The notes under the pieces are model-generated. The model did not search any database. It was not told the origin of the DNA and saw only the letters and a program-made list of their open reading frames with translations. From an uncultured Pelagibacteraceae bacterium (GTDB taxonomy: Bacteria > Pseudomonadota > Alphaproteobacteria > Pelagibacterales > Pelagibacteraceae), in contig CACEOC010000003.1 of assembly GCA_902561075.1 (NCBI GenBank), forward strand, positions 57,501 through 96,198: a DNA stretch of 38,698 nt, given 5' to 3'. The translations under genes and the position numbers were made by a program. Every line of letters begins with the position of its first letter. Positions within the stretch are counted from its first letter, which is position 1. Shown one piece after another: positions 1-8,150 of this stretch.

Positions 1-1
1 A

Positions 2-385
2 GGTGAAATAAAGAAAATAAAAATGATCAAAAAATTGTTAAACCCAAATATAAAGATTTTATTTATAGGGCCAGTGCCAAATATTAAAAAAGAAATAAAC
101 CCTTTAAAGTGTTTTATCAAAAATATTGAATGTAGTTACCTCAAATCTGAAGATTATGTTAAAAGAAATCTAAAATCGTACTACAATGATATTGATAAAA
201 TATTTTCAGAAAATAAAAATATGTTATTCTATGATCCATATAATATAATTTGTTCAACTGAAAATTGTAAAGTGTATAGTCCAAACCAAAAAATTCTGAC
301 ACACAGAGACAATAGTCATTTAACAATAGAAGGATCTTTGATGCTTCAAAAAGATTTTGAAAAATTTTACAAGAAAAGATTTTAA
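2..385 (+). CDS. SGNH-domain O-acyltransferase, C-terminal fragment (cut by window start)
   Basis: The reading frame is open from base 2 with no stop upstream of the first ATG at 23, so the gene almost certainly begins outside the window. The visible part looks like the end of the periplasmic SGNH domain that follows the membrane domain in OafA/YrhL-type acyltransferase-3 proteins. Counting from the ATG at 23, D96-N-S-H99 followed by LTIEG fits the Asp-x-x-His catalytic dyad box near the end of SGNH domains. Family members O-acetylate surface polysaccharides. The membrane half and nucleophile Ser block are not visible, so the whole-protein assignment is an inference. A complete 120-residue protein starting at 23 is the less likely alternative. 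The next gene starts 18 bp downstream on the same strand. Confidence 0.6.
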   Translation, partial: GEIKKIKMIKKLLNPNIKILFIGPVPNIKKEINPLKCFIKNIECSYLKSEDYVKRNLKSYYNDIDKIFSENKNMLFYDPYNIICSTENCKVYSPNQKILTHRDNSHLTIEGSLMLQKDFEKFYKKRF

Positions 386-403
386 TAACTTTTAAGACAA
401 TTA

Positions 404-2026
404 ATGTATTCATTTAGAAAAAAACTAGATTCTAAGTTAATCAGAGCTTTCCAAAAATTAAATACTTTTAAAGTTAAAAATAAAAATAGTGTTAAAAAAA
501 TACTTTTAGTTGATAGAAATCTTCCAGAGGCAAATATTGTATCCTCTTATTTTGCATACTTGGCAAATAAAAAGTTTAAATATGATATCTATTTATTAAA
601 TAATCAGTCACCTAATAATGAATTAAATAAAATTTATGAATCTTTTAATTTAAGAGAGAGCTTTAATATAAATATTAAACAAAAAATATTTTTTAAATTA
701 GATTTAATTTTTAAAGCTTTAATTTATTTTGTACCAAATTTTTTTTTCATACTTTCAAATTCTAGAAAATGGATTATTGAAAATTTTAAAATTCACAACA
801 TTTATTTAGGCGATGTTGTTTATGATACCTATATAAGGCAAGACAATAATTATGATAAAGAAAACTTATTAAATTTTAAATTTCTAAAAATTATTTTTAT
901 TACATTATTTAAATTTTTTTACATTGATAGGTTATTGGATAATAAAAAATTTAACTTCATAATCTCCAATACACATACGTATGCTTCAAATTCGACATTA
1001 GCAATGAGAATAGGGCTAAAAAAAAAGATAAAAATTATAAATTTACTTAGTAGTAGAATAAGGTTTTATGAAAAATTAGAACAAAGTTATAGATCTGAGC
1101 TTTGTTTAGATTTAAAAAATATTAAGAAAAAAAAATTAACAGACAAAAACTGGAAAAAGAAAATTGATATTTATTTAAACAAAAGATTTAAAGGACAAAT
1201 TAAACAACAAACCACCATTGACGCTTTTTCAAAAAAACAAAGAGTTGATTTAAATAAATTATTTCTTAAAAAGAAATATAAGAAAACTATTTTATTTGCA
1301 CCACATGCCTTTTCTGATGCAAATCATGGAAGAGGCAAAATGATTTTTGACAGCTATTACCATCAGTTTTTAGAGACATTAAAAATTGCAAAAAAAAATA
1401 AAGAGTTTTTATGGATAATTAAAAATCATCCTAGTAATTACAAATATAAATCAAAAAAATATATATACGGCGAAGAAGAAATTGTTAAAAACATTATAGG
1501 TGACCTTAAACAAACAAACATTAAATACTGTCCGAAATATATTTCAACATATTCATTAATAAAGTTTTCTGATTTAATAATTACTGGGCGCGGAAGTATA
1601 GGAATGGAAACAGCAGTTTTAGGAAAAAAATCTTTATTATGTGGGGAAAGTTTTTACTCTAACCTTGGCATTACAATAGATCCTAAAAATAAAAAAGAAT
1701 ATGAAAGAATAATAATGAGTATTAAAAAAGATCGTAAATTAAGTAAGTCAAAAATATTATTAGCAAAGAAAATATTTTATATGTTTGCGTTTAAAAACTC
1801 TCATATAAAAGAAGATATGATAGAAAGAAATAACTATATCGAGATTAATTTAAAATATAAAAAAATCAATCAGAAGTTTTTTTCAATAGAAGAGTATCTC
1901 AAAAAATTTTTGGTTTCCTTAAAGATATATAAGAATACTATAATTTATGATAATATATTTAAACATTATGTTAGTGAATTTAAAAATTATATAAAGTTAA
2001 ATGATAAAAATATTAAAAAAAATTAA
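404..2026 (+). CDS. Capsule polysaccharide synthesis-like glycosyltransferase (KpsC/KpsS or CDP-glycerol transferase superfamily)
   Basis: A 540-residue cytoplasmic protein whose second half looks like the GT-B-like capsule synthesis and glycerophosphotransferase superfamily. APHAFSD (299-305) opens the nucleotide-binding half, KNHPS (340-344) is the conserved His-Pro loop, and GRGSIGMETAVLGK (395-408) is the donor-binding segment. The N-terminal 280 residues are less conserved but contain SNTHTYASNS (188-197), compatible with the acceptor-side Rossmann domain. Such enzymes add Kdo or glycerophosphate-like units to capsules or lipid-linked glycans, and the substrate cannot be read from sequence. 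The ATG at 404 lies 18 bp after the upstream gene, and the last 26 bp overlap the next gene, so co-translation is likely. Confidence 0.7.
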   Translation: MYSFRKKLDSKLIRAFQKLNTFKVKNKNSVKKILLVDRNLPEANIVSSYFAYLANKKFKYDIYLLNNQSPNNELNKIYESFNLRESFNINIKQKIFFKLDLIFKALIYFVPNFFFILSNSRKWIIENFKIHNIYLGDVVYDTYIRQDNNYDKENLLNFKFLKIIFITLFKFFYIDRLLDNKKFNFIISNTHTYASNSTLAMRIGLKKKIKIINLLSSRIRFYEKLEQSYRSELCLDLKNIKKKKLTDKNWKKKIDIYLNKRFKGQIKQQTTIDAFSKKQRVDLNKLFLKKKYKKTILFAPHAFSDANHGRGKMIFDSYYHQFLETLKIAKKNKEFLWIIKNHPSNYKYKSKKYIYGEEEIVKNIIGDLKQTNIKYCPKYISTYSLIKFSDLIITGRGSIGMETAVLGKKSLLCGESFYSNLGITIDPKNKKEYERIIMSIKKDRKLSKSKILLAKKIFYMFAFKNSHIKEDMIERNNYIEINLKYKKINQKFFSIEEYLKKFLVSLKIYKNTIIYDNIFKHYVSEFKNYIKLNDKNIKKN

Positions 2027-3038
2027 GCAATACAGAATATATAAATATTCTTTTTTGTTGGTATTTTCCTCATTCTATGAATTTTTTTGGCAATATATAA
2101 TTAATTTTAAGTCTAAAATTTTATATTTTTATTTTAAAACAACTAATTTGAAACAAAATTATTTTAATTTATCAAATAAACCTACTTTTATAGTTTCTGA
2201 TGATAGTGATTATAAAAAAATTGCATTTGAAATCAATAATGAATTGACAACTGAAAAAATTGAAAAAGCTAAAAATGAATTTAAATTAAAATTTGATAGC
2301 AGCAAAGATATTAAAGATTATAGTATTAATTTAACTAATTATATTTCTGATGATTTGATGAAAAAAATAATTAATTTTTCTACAAACGTAAAGAATATAA
2401 AAACTGCCAGTGAATATCTTAAAGTTCTTCCGTATTTAGCGAAGGTAAAATTATACATGAATATACCTCTTAAAAATAAGACACCCAAAGCTTCAATGCT
2501 TTGGCATAGAGATGATTTTGGTTATAAAAGTTTAGACCTTTTCTTGGCAATTAGAAAAGTTGATAACCTAAACGGGCCACTTCATTATGTTAATAAAAAT
2601 TCATTAAACAAGATATTCTTACAAGTACCAGATGAAAAAAAAGAAAAAATTATAGGTGAAAGAAATAAACATAGTCTTGAACATTTTGATAAATTTATAA
2701 AAAAAGAAAATACCACAACTTTTGTTGGAAACCCAGGAGATGGGTTATGGATTGATAGTTTTAGAGTTTATCATAGAGGTGGTCATTGTACTGAAAATGA
2801 GAGGTACATGTTGAGATTGTCATACCAAACTTCAGACAACACAAGATCTAACAGTTTAGATGATAACTGTTATTACTATGATAAAAGTATAAAAAAGGTG
2901 AATATAAAGAAAATACTTGAAAAGCACTATTTTTTTGGTCATAAATCCTCTTTTATAAGTAAGCTTAATTTGGCAAACAACTTGATTTTTTTATACAGAT
3001 TAGTTGCTATTAAAATTAGAAAATTTAAATTAAGTTAG
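2001..3038 (+). CDS. PhyH-like Fe(II)/2-oxoglutarate-dependent dioxygenase
   Basis: 345 residues resembling the phytanoyl-CoA dioxygenase superfamily. The metal triad is visible as H169-R-D171 in MLWHRDD and a distal His in VYHRGGH (H258 or H262). An Arg shortly after (R268 or R272, in ERYMLRLSY) would hold 2-oxoglutarate. GNPGDGLWIDS (243-253) is the usual strand before the distal His. The basic, aromatic N-terminus (1-45) may be a membrane-associated helix. These enzymes hydroxylate or desaturate small molecules, and relatives act on sugars, lipids and aminoalkylphosphonates. The substrate here is unknown, although the context suggests a glycan precursor or decoration. The start overlaps the upstream gene by 26 bp, but no other ATG occurs before residue 120, so it is kept. 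Confidence 0.75.
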   Translation: MIKILKKIKQYRIYKYSFLLVFSSFYEFFWQYIINFKSKILYFYFKTTNLKQNYFNLSNKPTFIVSDDSDYKKIAFEINNELTTEKIEKAKNEFKLKFDSSKDIKDYSINLTNYISDDLMKKIINFSTNVKNIKTASEYLKVLPYLAKVKLYMNIPLKNKTPKASMLWHRDDFGYKSLDLFLAIRKVDNLNGPLHYVNKNSLNKIFLQVPDEKKEKIIGERNKHSLEHFDKFIKKENTTTFVGNPGDGLWIDSFRVYHRGGHCTENERYMLRLSYQTSDNTRSNSLDDNCYYYDKSIKKVNIKKILEKHYFFGHKSSFISKLNLANNLIFLYRLVAIKIRKFKLS

Positions 3039-3049
3039 AATATAGTTTT

Positions 3050-4462
3050 ATGAAAATTTTAGGCATTTCAGCAAGTTTAAGAAATAGAAGATTTGCTTAC
3101 AAAAATGAGTTAATCGAACAAATTAAAAGCATTCAAAATTTAAATGGAATTAAATCTTTTGTCGAAGAACAAGTAAAGATCACTTTTGATGAAATTGAAA
3201 ATTTGAATAAAGATTTATCTTTTGAAGAAAAATATAAACAACTCAAAAAACATAAAGGAAACAGAGGACTTAGTAATTCAGAAGCATCCTTAGTTTATGC
3301 TTTATGGCAATCTTACAGAAACGATGTTGATATTGATTATTTGAGTTTATCAAACATTTTTGAAAATGAGAATAAAAATAAATTAAATTTTTTCAAAAAA
3401 AAATTCTTGTCCTCTGACGCCATACTTATATCAGGACCAGTTTATTTTGGTGATAGAGGAAGCTTAACTCAAAGAATGATTGAATTTATTAATTCTGACA
3501 AACAATGCATTAGACATGTAAAAAAAATATTTTATGCAGGTTTAGCAGTTGGAGCAAAAAGAAATGGTGGGCAAGAAACTACTTTAATTTTTCAAATGAC
3601 AGATTTCCTAAATATGGGTGCAAAAGTTGTAGGCAATGGTCATGATACAACATCCCAATATGGAGGCACTTTAGTAGCAGGGGATATTGGAAAAGTACAA
3701 GGTGATGAATATGGCATTAGAACAGCTTTAAGCACTGGTGAAAATCTAGCAAAAAGCTTAAAAGATTTTAATCAAACTCATAATAAAAATAAACAAGAAG
3801 ATCGAAGATCGATTAAAAAACCAAAAATTTGTAATGTTTTTGTCATGCAGGATAACGAGGAAGAAGAGTGCACTAAAGTTATAAACTCATTTGTGAAAAA
3901 TAATAGAAATAATAACGTAAAATTTAATATTTTTAAAGTTTACAAAGAAAAAGTTTACAGATGTATAGCTTGTGATCTTTGCCCAACCTCATATGGTGAT
4001 AAAAATAATTATAGATGTATTATTAATAACAAGGATGACTTTTTTAAATTGTACCATCAAGAGATAATAAATTGTGATAGTTTCATATTTGCTGCTTATA
4101 GTGGAGAAAATTTCTATAATATCAATTCAAATTATCAGCAATTTATTGAGCGAACAAGATACTTGAGAAGAGACGATTATACGATGGGAAGCAAATTAGT
4201 AACATCATTTATTGTAAGTGAGGTAAACTCAAATAGAAATTTACATATCAGAACATTAACATCTTTAATTAGACATAAAAATATATTGTCCAAACCTCTT
4301 TTGGTTTTTAAGAATAATAATACCTATATAAATATAGATAGTGTCAAAAAAAATTTTAAGAACTTTGTAAAAGATATCGAAAATATTAAGTCACAAAAAG
4401 AGGAAAATACTTATGTGCCAATAGGTTACGAAATTAGCTATAAAGGTTTTCTTAATCGGTAA
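3050..4462 (+). CDS. Tandem flavodoxin-fold (NADPH-dependent FMN reductase-like) protein with a cysteine cluster
   Basis: 470 residues that read as two flavodoxin-like domains in tandem. Domain 1 (about 1-240) starts with the phosphate-loop-like GISASLRNRR and has SGPVYFGDRGS (128-138), typical of iron-sulfur flavoproteins and NAD(P)H:FMN oxidoreductases. Domain 2 (about 258-450) begins KICNVFVMQ and carries C305-x2-C308-x2-C311 with C323 eleven residues later. This resembles the compact cysteine motif that binds a 4Fe-4S cluster in iron-sulfur flavoproteins, with a longer last spacing. It would act as a cytosolic redox protein. It follows the dioxygenase by 11 bp, so the two may share a pathway. 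The 3' end overlaps the convergent ACP gene by 11 bp. The substrate is unknown. Confidence 0.65.
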   Translation: MKILGISASLRNRRFAYKNELIEQIKSIQNLNGIKSFVEEQVKITFDEIENLNKDLSFEEKYKQLKKHKGNRGLSNSEASLVYALWQSYRNDVDIDYLSLSNIFENENKNKLNFFKKKFLSSDAILISGPVYFGDRGSLTQRMIEFINSDKQCIRHVKKIFYAGLAVGAKRNGGQETTLIFQMTDFLNMGAKVVGNGHDTTSQYGGTLVAGDIGKVQGDEYGIRTALSTGENLAKSLKDFNQTHNKNKQEDRRSIKKPKICNVFVMQDNEEEECTKVINSFVKNNRNNNVKFNIFKVYKEKVYRCIACDLCPTSYGDKNNYRCIINNKDDFFKLYHQEIINCDSFIFAAYSGENFYNINSNYQQFIERTRYLRRDDYTMGSKLVTSFIVSEVNSNRNLHIRTLTSLIRHKNILSKPLLVFKNNNTYINIDSVKKNFKNFVKDIENIKSQKEENTYVPIGYEISYKGFLNR

Positions 4463-4703
4463 TTTTCTTTATTAAAAGAATTAAATTCCCAATTGACTTA
4501 AAATCCTCCACACTAACTTTGTTAGTTGGAATAATAACTTTATGTTTTTTTTCTAAAAAAGAAACAATTTCAATTAAAAAAAGTGAGTCAACAATTTCCT
4601 CTCTAATTAAATTTGTAGCTAAATTTATTTTTTTTTTGGATTTTTTGTTAATAACTTTAATTAAATCGTTCTCAATTTTTTTAAGTTTATTTACCTTAAT
4701 CAT
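4452..4703 (-). CDS. Acyl carrier protein-like carrier
   Basis: An 83-residue small protein with the phosphopantetheine attachment motif: EEIVDSLFLIEIV places the modifiable Ser at residue 40, after the conserved Asp and before helix II. Unlike the acidic fatty-acid ACP it is Lys-rich, so it is probably a specialised carrier of the DltC or D-alanyl-carrier kind. It is the last gene of a three-gene minus-strand operon (N-acyltransferase, ligase, carrier) and its start overlaps the end of the ligase gene by 8 bp. It would hold the acyl or aminoacyl group loaded by the ligase. Its 3' end overlaps the flavoprotein gene on the other strand. Confidence 0.8.
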   Translation of the reverse strand: MIKVNKLKKIENDLIKVINKKSKKKINLATNLIREEIVDSLFLIEIVSFLEKKHKVIIPTNKVSVEDFKSIGNLILLIKKITD

Positions 4704-6015
4704 TATTTTTAATTTTTATTCTATCAATTTTGTTATTTCTAAGTCTTGGTAATTTCTTATACCATTTAAACTTTTTTGGAATATGAAAATTGTCTAGCTT
4801 ATTTTTAATTAATGATTTTAATTTATCTATATTAATTTCCTTGGAGGATTCATAAGCACAAAATGGAACATTTCCATAATTTTTCAATTTACCTTTATAG
4901 ACAAATACATCATCAAAGAGATTAGACTCTATGAGGGTATTCTTAATTTTTTGAGTAAAAATTTTTATACCAGAAGATTTAAAAACATCATCCTTTCTTC
5001 CGTGTAGAATTATATTACCATTTTTATCAATATTTCCCTGATCACCGGTAATATAAATATTTTTATTAGGTATCTCAAAGTTTTTCTTAAAATAATAACC
5101 GTAAAATAAATAATTTGATTTAATATAGATATCATTATTTCTTGTCATTAATTTATATATAGGAAGTGGTTTCCCAACAGAATTACAACGGCTTGAGTTT
5201 TTTAAATTATTTATACAAACTCTCCCTGAGGCTTCAGTAATTCCATACATATAATAGAATTCAAAATTTTTTTTAGATTTGTATTTTTTAATAGTTTTAT
5301 TTTCTAAAAAATCACCAGATGAAAAAATTTTTTCAAGTTTAGTCAAATTTTTCTCAGAATCGATTACCCACTTATTGTGAATTGGCGGTCCACCAAAATA
5401 ATTTACATTAAATTTTTCTAAAGAATTTATCAAATCTAATGGAAATATTTTCTCCTCAATAAAAATAAATTTTGATCCACTAACTAGAGCTGTAAAAAAA
5501 TGTAAAATTGAACTATAAAAATATCCTGGAATAGCAATTAAGTAATTCTTTTTTTTTTTAAGTTTACAAAAATTTTTTACTTTTATTACATTTGTCATAA
5601 TTTTATCAAAATTGAGTAAAATAAGTTTTGGTTTACCAGTTGAGCCAGATGTTGCAGATATAAAATTAAATTTTAATATATTTTTATTTTTAACAATTTT
5701 TTTTAAGTTTTTAATACTAATTTTTTTTTTATCTAAAATTATTATTGTTTTATAATAATTCTTTAATTCGTTAATTTTATAAGATGAATCAATTGGAAAA
5801 CAAGTATAACCTTCGTTTACACACGATAATATATTCATCCAAAAATAAATACCGTTGCCATTTTTAATAAGCACTAAAGTTTTTTTTTTTTCATATTTTT
5901 TTAATAATTTAGAAATTGAATGCATATATTTTTGTATTTGAGTTTTGTTGAAGTTATTTTTTGAGTCAGCTAACTCAAAATTATCGTGAATGTTAAGTAA
6001 ATTCTTTTTATTCAT
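4696..6015 (-). CDS. AMP-forming acyl/aminoacyl ligase (ANL superfamily)
   Basis: A 439-residue adenylate-forming enzyme with the core ANL motifs in order: TSGSTGKPK (122-130, ATP phosphate loop), YGITEASG (257-264), TGD (323-325), the hinge HGRKDD around R340, and NNKIDR near the end with the catalytic Lys at about 429. It is shorter than acyl-CoA synthetases (500-600 aa), closer in size to stand-alone adenylation enzymes that load carrier proteins. It would activate a carboxylic or amino acid with ATP and transfer it to the phosphopantetheine arm of the ACP encoded next to it. The substrate cannot be deduced by eye. The gene starts 6 bp after the acyltransferase gene and contains runs of 12 (5880-5891) and 11 (5549-5559) A on its coding strand. 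Confidence 0.85.
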   Translation of the reverse strand: MNKKNLLNIHDNFELADSKNNFNKTQIQKYMHSISKLLKKYEKKKTLVLIKNGNGIYFWMNILSCVNEGYTCFPIDSSYKINELKNYYKTIIILDKKKISIKNLKKIVKNKNILKFNFISATSGSTGKPKLILLNFDKIMTNVIKVKNFCKLKKKKNYLIAIPGYFYSSILHFFTALVSGSKFIFIEEKIFPLDLINSLEKFNVNYFGGPPIHNKWVIDSEKNLTKLEKIFSSGDFLENKTIKKYKSKKNFEFYYMYGITEASGRVCINNLKNSSRCNSVGKPLPIYKLMTRNNDIYIKSNYLFYGYYFKKNFEIPNKNIYITGDQGNIDKNGNIILHGRKDDVFKSSGIKIFTQKIKNTLIESNLFDDVFVYKGKLKNYGNVPFCAYESSKEINIDKLKSLIKNKLDNFHIPKKFKWYKKLPRLRNNKIDRIKIKNND

Positions 6016-6021
6016 AATTTA

Positions 6022-6831
6022 CTAGTCATCTATATAATTTTTTTGATCTACCTTTTCATTTTTAAGCCAGATTTTAGGATTATCATTTAATATATTAATT
6101 AATTCATTAACTAGTAAGTTATAATCAGCACAATAAAGTTCTCCTTTATTTAGCTTTATTATTTTAAAGATTTTTTTTTTTTTTAATTTCATAACAATTT
6201 TTTTGTTGTCATCTTTTGCTAATTTATTTGAATTAAATCTTACTCCTAATATGCAATACTGTTTTTTAATTTTATTTTTAATTTGTACTTTAATTCTAAA
6301 TTCTTTGTTAAACCTATAGGGAACACCAACAATATGTTCTGCATAGTGCAACATACCCATAGATTTATGAGGTTTTCCCATAGATATAAATAAAGTATTT
6401 CTTTTGAGCAATCTTTCGAACACTGAATTCTTACCATAGGCAGAATAAGAGGTACCTTTTAGAACTTTTTTTACGTTTTTACCCAAGCCAGCAAATGACC
6501 ATAATGGGTGATTGGATCTAAAGCTTAACCTTTTTTTTCTAATAAATTCAGAAAAAATTCCCATCATGTAAGATTTTGAATTTTTATTTGAAAATTTTCC
6601 TCTATTTTCTGTTAAATTGAGTGTAGCTGTAGGAACATATAAATCTTTATTTTTACCAATTTTTTTTTGAAACTTATCCAGAAAAATTTGAGGAAACAAT
6701 TCTGTATCTTTAATAGAAAATCCAAAATTATAAATATTTCCAGCTATATAAAATGAATTATATTTTCTAGTATTAATTTGATTTATAGCGTTATGAATTT
6801 TAGATAACATAGAACTAAAATATCTACACAT
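6022..6831 (-). CDS. AAC(3)-family N-acyltransferase, probably acting on an amino sugar
   Basis: A 269-residue protein matching the aminoglycoside 3-N-acetyltransferase fold family. SNHPLWSFAGLG (106-117) is the diagnostic His-Pro...Ser...Ala-Gly segment, and LHYAEH (161-166) carries the catalytic His-x-x-Glu. Family members in glycan clusters acylate an amine on a sugar rather than an antibiotic. Sitting upstream of a ligase and an ACP, it probably takes its acyl group from the carrier instead of acetyl-CoA, which is an inference. First gene of the minus operon. An alternative start at 6810 (Met8) is possible. The coding strand has a run of 14 A (6171-6184) near the C-terminus, which could be unstable. 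Confidence 0.75.
   Translation of the reverse strand: MCRYFSSMLSKIHNAINQINTRKYNSFYIAGNIYNFGFSIKDTELFPQIFLDKFQKKIGKNKDLYVPTATLNLTENRGKFSNKNSKSYMMGIFSEFIRKKRLSFRSNHPLWSFAGLGKNVKKVLKGTSYSAYGKNSVFERLLKRNTLFISMGKPHKSMGMLHYAEHIVGVPYRFNKEFRIKVQIKNKIKKQYCILGVRFNSNKLAKDDNKKIVMKLKKKKIFKIIKLNKGELYCADYNLLVNELINILNDNPKIWLKNEKVDQKNYIDD
6171..6184. repeat. Homopolymer run of 14 T (14 A on the coding strand)
   Basis: Fourteen consecutive T on the plus strand inside the AAC(3)-like gene, encoding Lys codons near the C-terminus. With 35275-35288 it is the longest single-base run I found. A length change would shift the frame of the last part of the protein. Confidence 0.9.
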
Positions 6832-6893
6832 AAAACTTTTATTTTACAAGATAAATGGTAGGTTTTACTTCTAAGTTTTTTTATAAATCATTT

Positions 6894-8150
6894 ATGAAAG
6901 TTTCTATTATAGTTACAAATTTTAATTATGGAAAATATATTGATCGTTGTATTAGAAGTTGTCTAAATCAAAATTATAGTGTTGGTTTAAAAAATTTAAA
7001 AAAAGACTTTGAGGTAATAGTTGTTGATGATTGTTCGAAAGATAACTCAAGAGAAAAAATAAGAAGATTTAATAAAGTAAAGAATTTTAGATACATATTT
7101 AATAAAAAAAATATAGGTGTTGCTGCAAGCGCAAATAAAGCAATACGTGAATCTAAGGGCAAGTATTTTGTTCGTGTAGACTCTGATGATTTTATATCGT
7201 CTTATCTAATAAATATTCTTTCATACTTCCTAGACGAAAACCCGAATTTTTTTGGTGTTGCATGCGATTATTATCACGTAGATAAATTTGAAAATAAAAC
7301 AAAAAAAATTCAATCTGAAAAATTCCCAATCTCATGTGGAATTATGTACAATAAAAAAAAATTTATTAAATATGGTATGTACAAGAAAGAATTTAGACAC
7401 AGAGAAGAAGAAGAACTTAAAATTAGATTAGGTGAAAAATATAAAATATTTAATCTACCGCTTCCGCTTTATAGATATAGGATGCATACTAATAATAAAA
7501 CAAAATCAAATGGTTATCTTAAAGATTTTAAGAATAAAATTTTAGATTTATCTTTTGATAAATTAAAAAAAAGTAAAAATAAGTTGTTAAATAATATTAT
7601 ATTAATAATACCTGCAAGAGGAAATTCAAAAAGATTTAAGAGTAAAAATATATTTAAATTAAAGAATAAGCCCATGATATATTATGCAATACAAGCTGCG
7701 AAGAATTCAAGATTTCTGAAACAAATTTATGTTAGTTCTGAGAGTAAAAGAATTATGAATATTGCATCGAAGTACAAAGTCAAAATAATCAAAAGACCTA
7801 ATTATTTATCTAAAGATAAAGTATTTAAAATAGAAGTTATTAGACATGCTGTCAGAGAAATTGAAAAAAATAAAAAAAAATTATGTAGTTTGGTAGTTAG
7901 TTTACAACCAAACTCTCCAGAAGTTAAATCTTTTCAAATCGATAGTGCAATTAAAAAACTTATAGAAAATAACCTCCAAGAAGTAATAACCGTTGACGCT
8001 AATCTAAACTCAAATGCAGCTATAAGAGTAATGAAAAGAAATGCTTTATTTCAAGAGAGTTTAAGTACATATTTAGGTTGTATAAAAACAGATATTAATG
8101 ATATTCATTACAAAAAAGATTTAAAAAAAATTGATTTACTTAAGTTTTAA
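6894..8150 (+). CDS. GT2 glycosyltransferase fused to a NeuA-like CMP-sugar synthetase
   Basis: A two-domain protein. I place the start at the ATG at 6894, because the GT2 fold begins right there (MKVSIIVTNFNYG); an upstream ATG at 6855 would add 13 unmatched residues. Numbering from 6894: the GT2 domain (1 to about 215) has VVDD (43-46) and the metal-binding VDSDD (95-99). After a Lys-rich linker, a cytidylyltransferase domain (about 235-418) has IPARGNSKRFKSKN (239-252), the CTP-binding signature of CMP-NeuAc and CMP-Kdo synthetases, and LQPNSP (337-342). It would make a CMP-activated acidic sugar and perhaps transfer a sugar. The synthetase domain is somewhat shorter than free NeuA. It overlaps the NeuB-like gene by one base (TAATG). 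Confidence 0.8.
   Translation: MKVSIIVTNFNYGKYIDRCIRSCLNQNYSVGLKNLKKDFEVIVVDDCSKDNSREKIRRFNKVKNFRYIFNKKNIGVAASANKAIRESKGKYFVRVDSDDFISSYLINILSYFLDENPNFFGVACDYYHVDKFENKTKKIQSEKFPISCGIMYNKKKFIKYGMYKKEFRHREEEELKIRLGEKYKIFNLPLPLYRYRMHTNNKTKSNGYLKDFKNKILDLSFDKLKKSKNKLLNNIILIIPARGNSKRFKSKNIFKLKNKPMIYYAIQAAKNSRFLKQIYVSSESKRIMNIASKYKVKIIKRPNYLSKDKVFKIEVIRHAVREIEKNKKKLCSLVVSLQPNSPEVKSFQIDSAIKKLIENNLQEVITVDANLNSNAAIRVMKRNALFQESLSTYLGCIKTDINDIHYKKDLKKIDLLKF

Noticed and set aside
159-413. Minus-strand 84-codon open frame near the window start
   Set aside because: It is antisense to the SGNH-domain fragment, which has a recognisable catalytic Asp-x-x-His.
4519-4752. Plus-strand 77-codon open frame opposite the ACP and ligase genes
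   Set aside because: It is antisense to two genes with clear conserved motifs; its protein is low-complexity and hydrophobic, typical of shadow frames in AT-rich DNA.
6022-6831. AAC(3)-like protein as an antibiotic resistance gene
   Set aside because: It is embedded in an operon with a ligase and an ACP within a glycan island, where this fold commonly acylates amino sugars; nothing points to aminoglycosides.
6855-6893. Upstream ATG at 6855 as start of the GT2-NeuA fusion
   Set aside because: It adds 13 residues with no match to GT2 enzymes, whose fold starts at the ATG at 6894.
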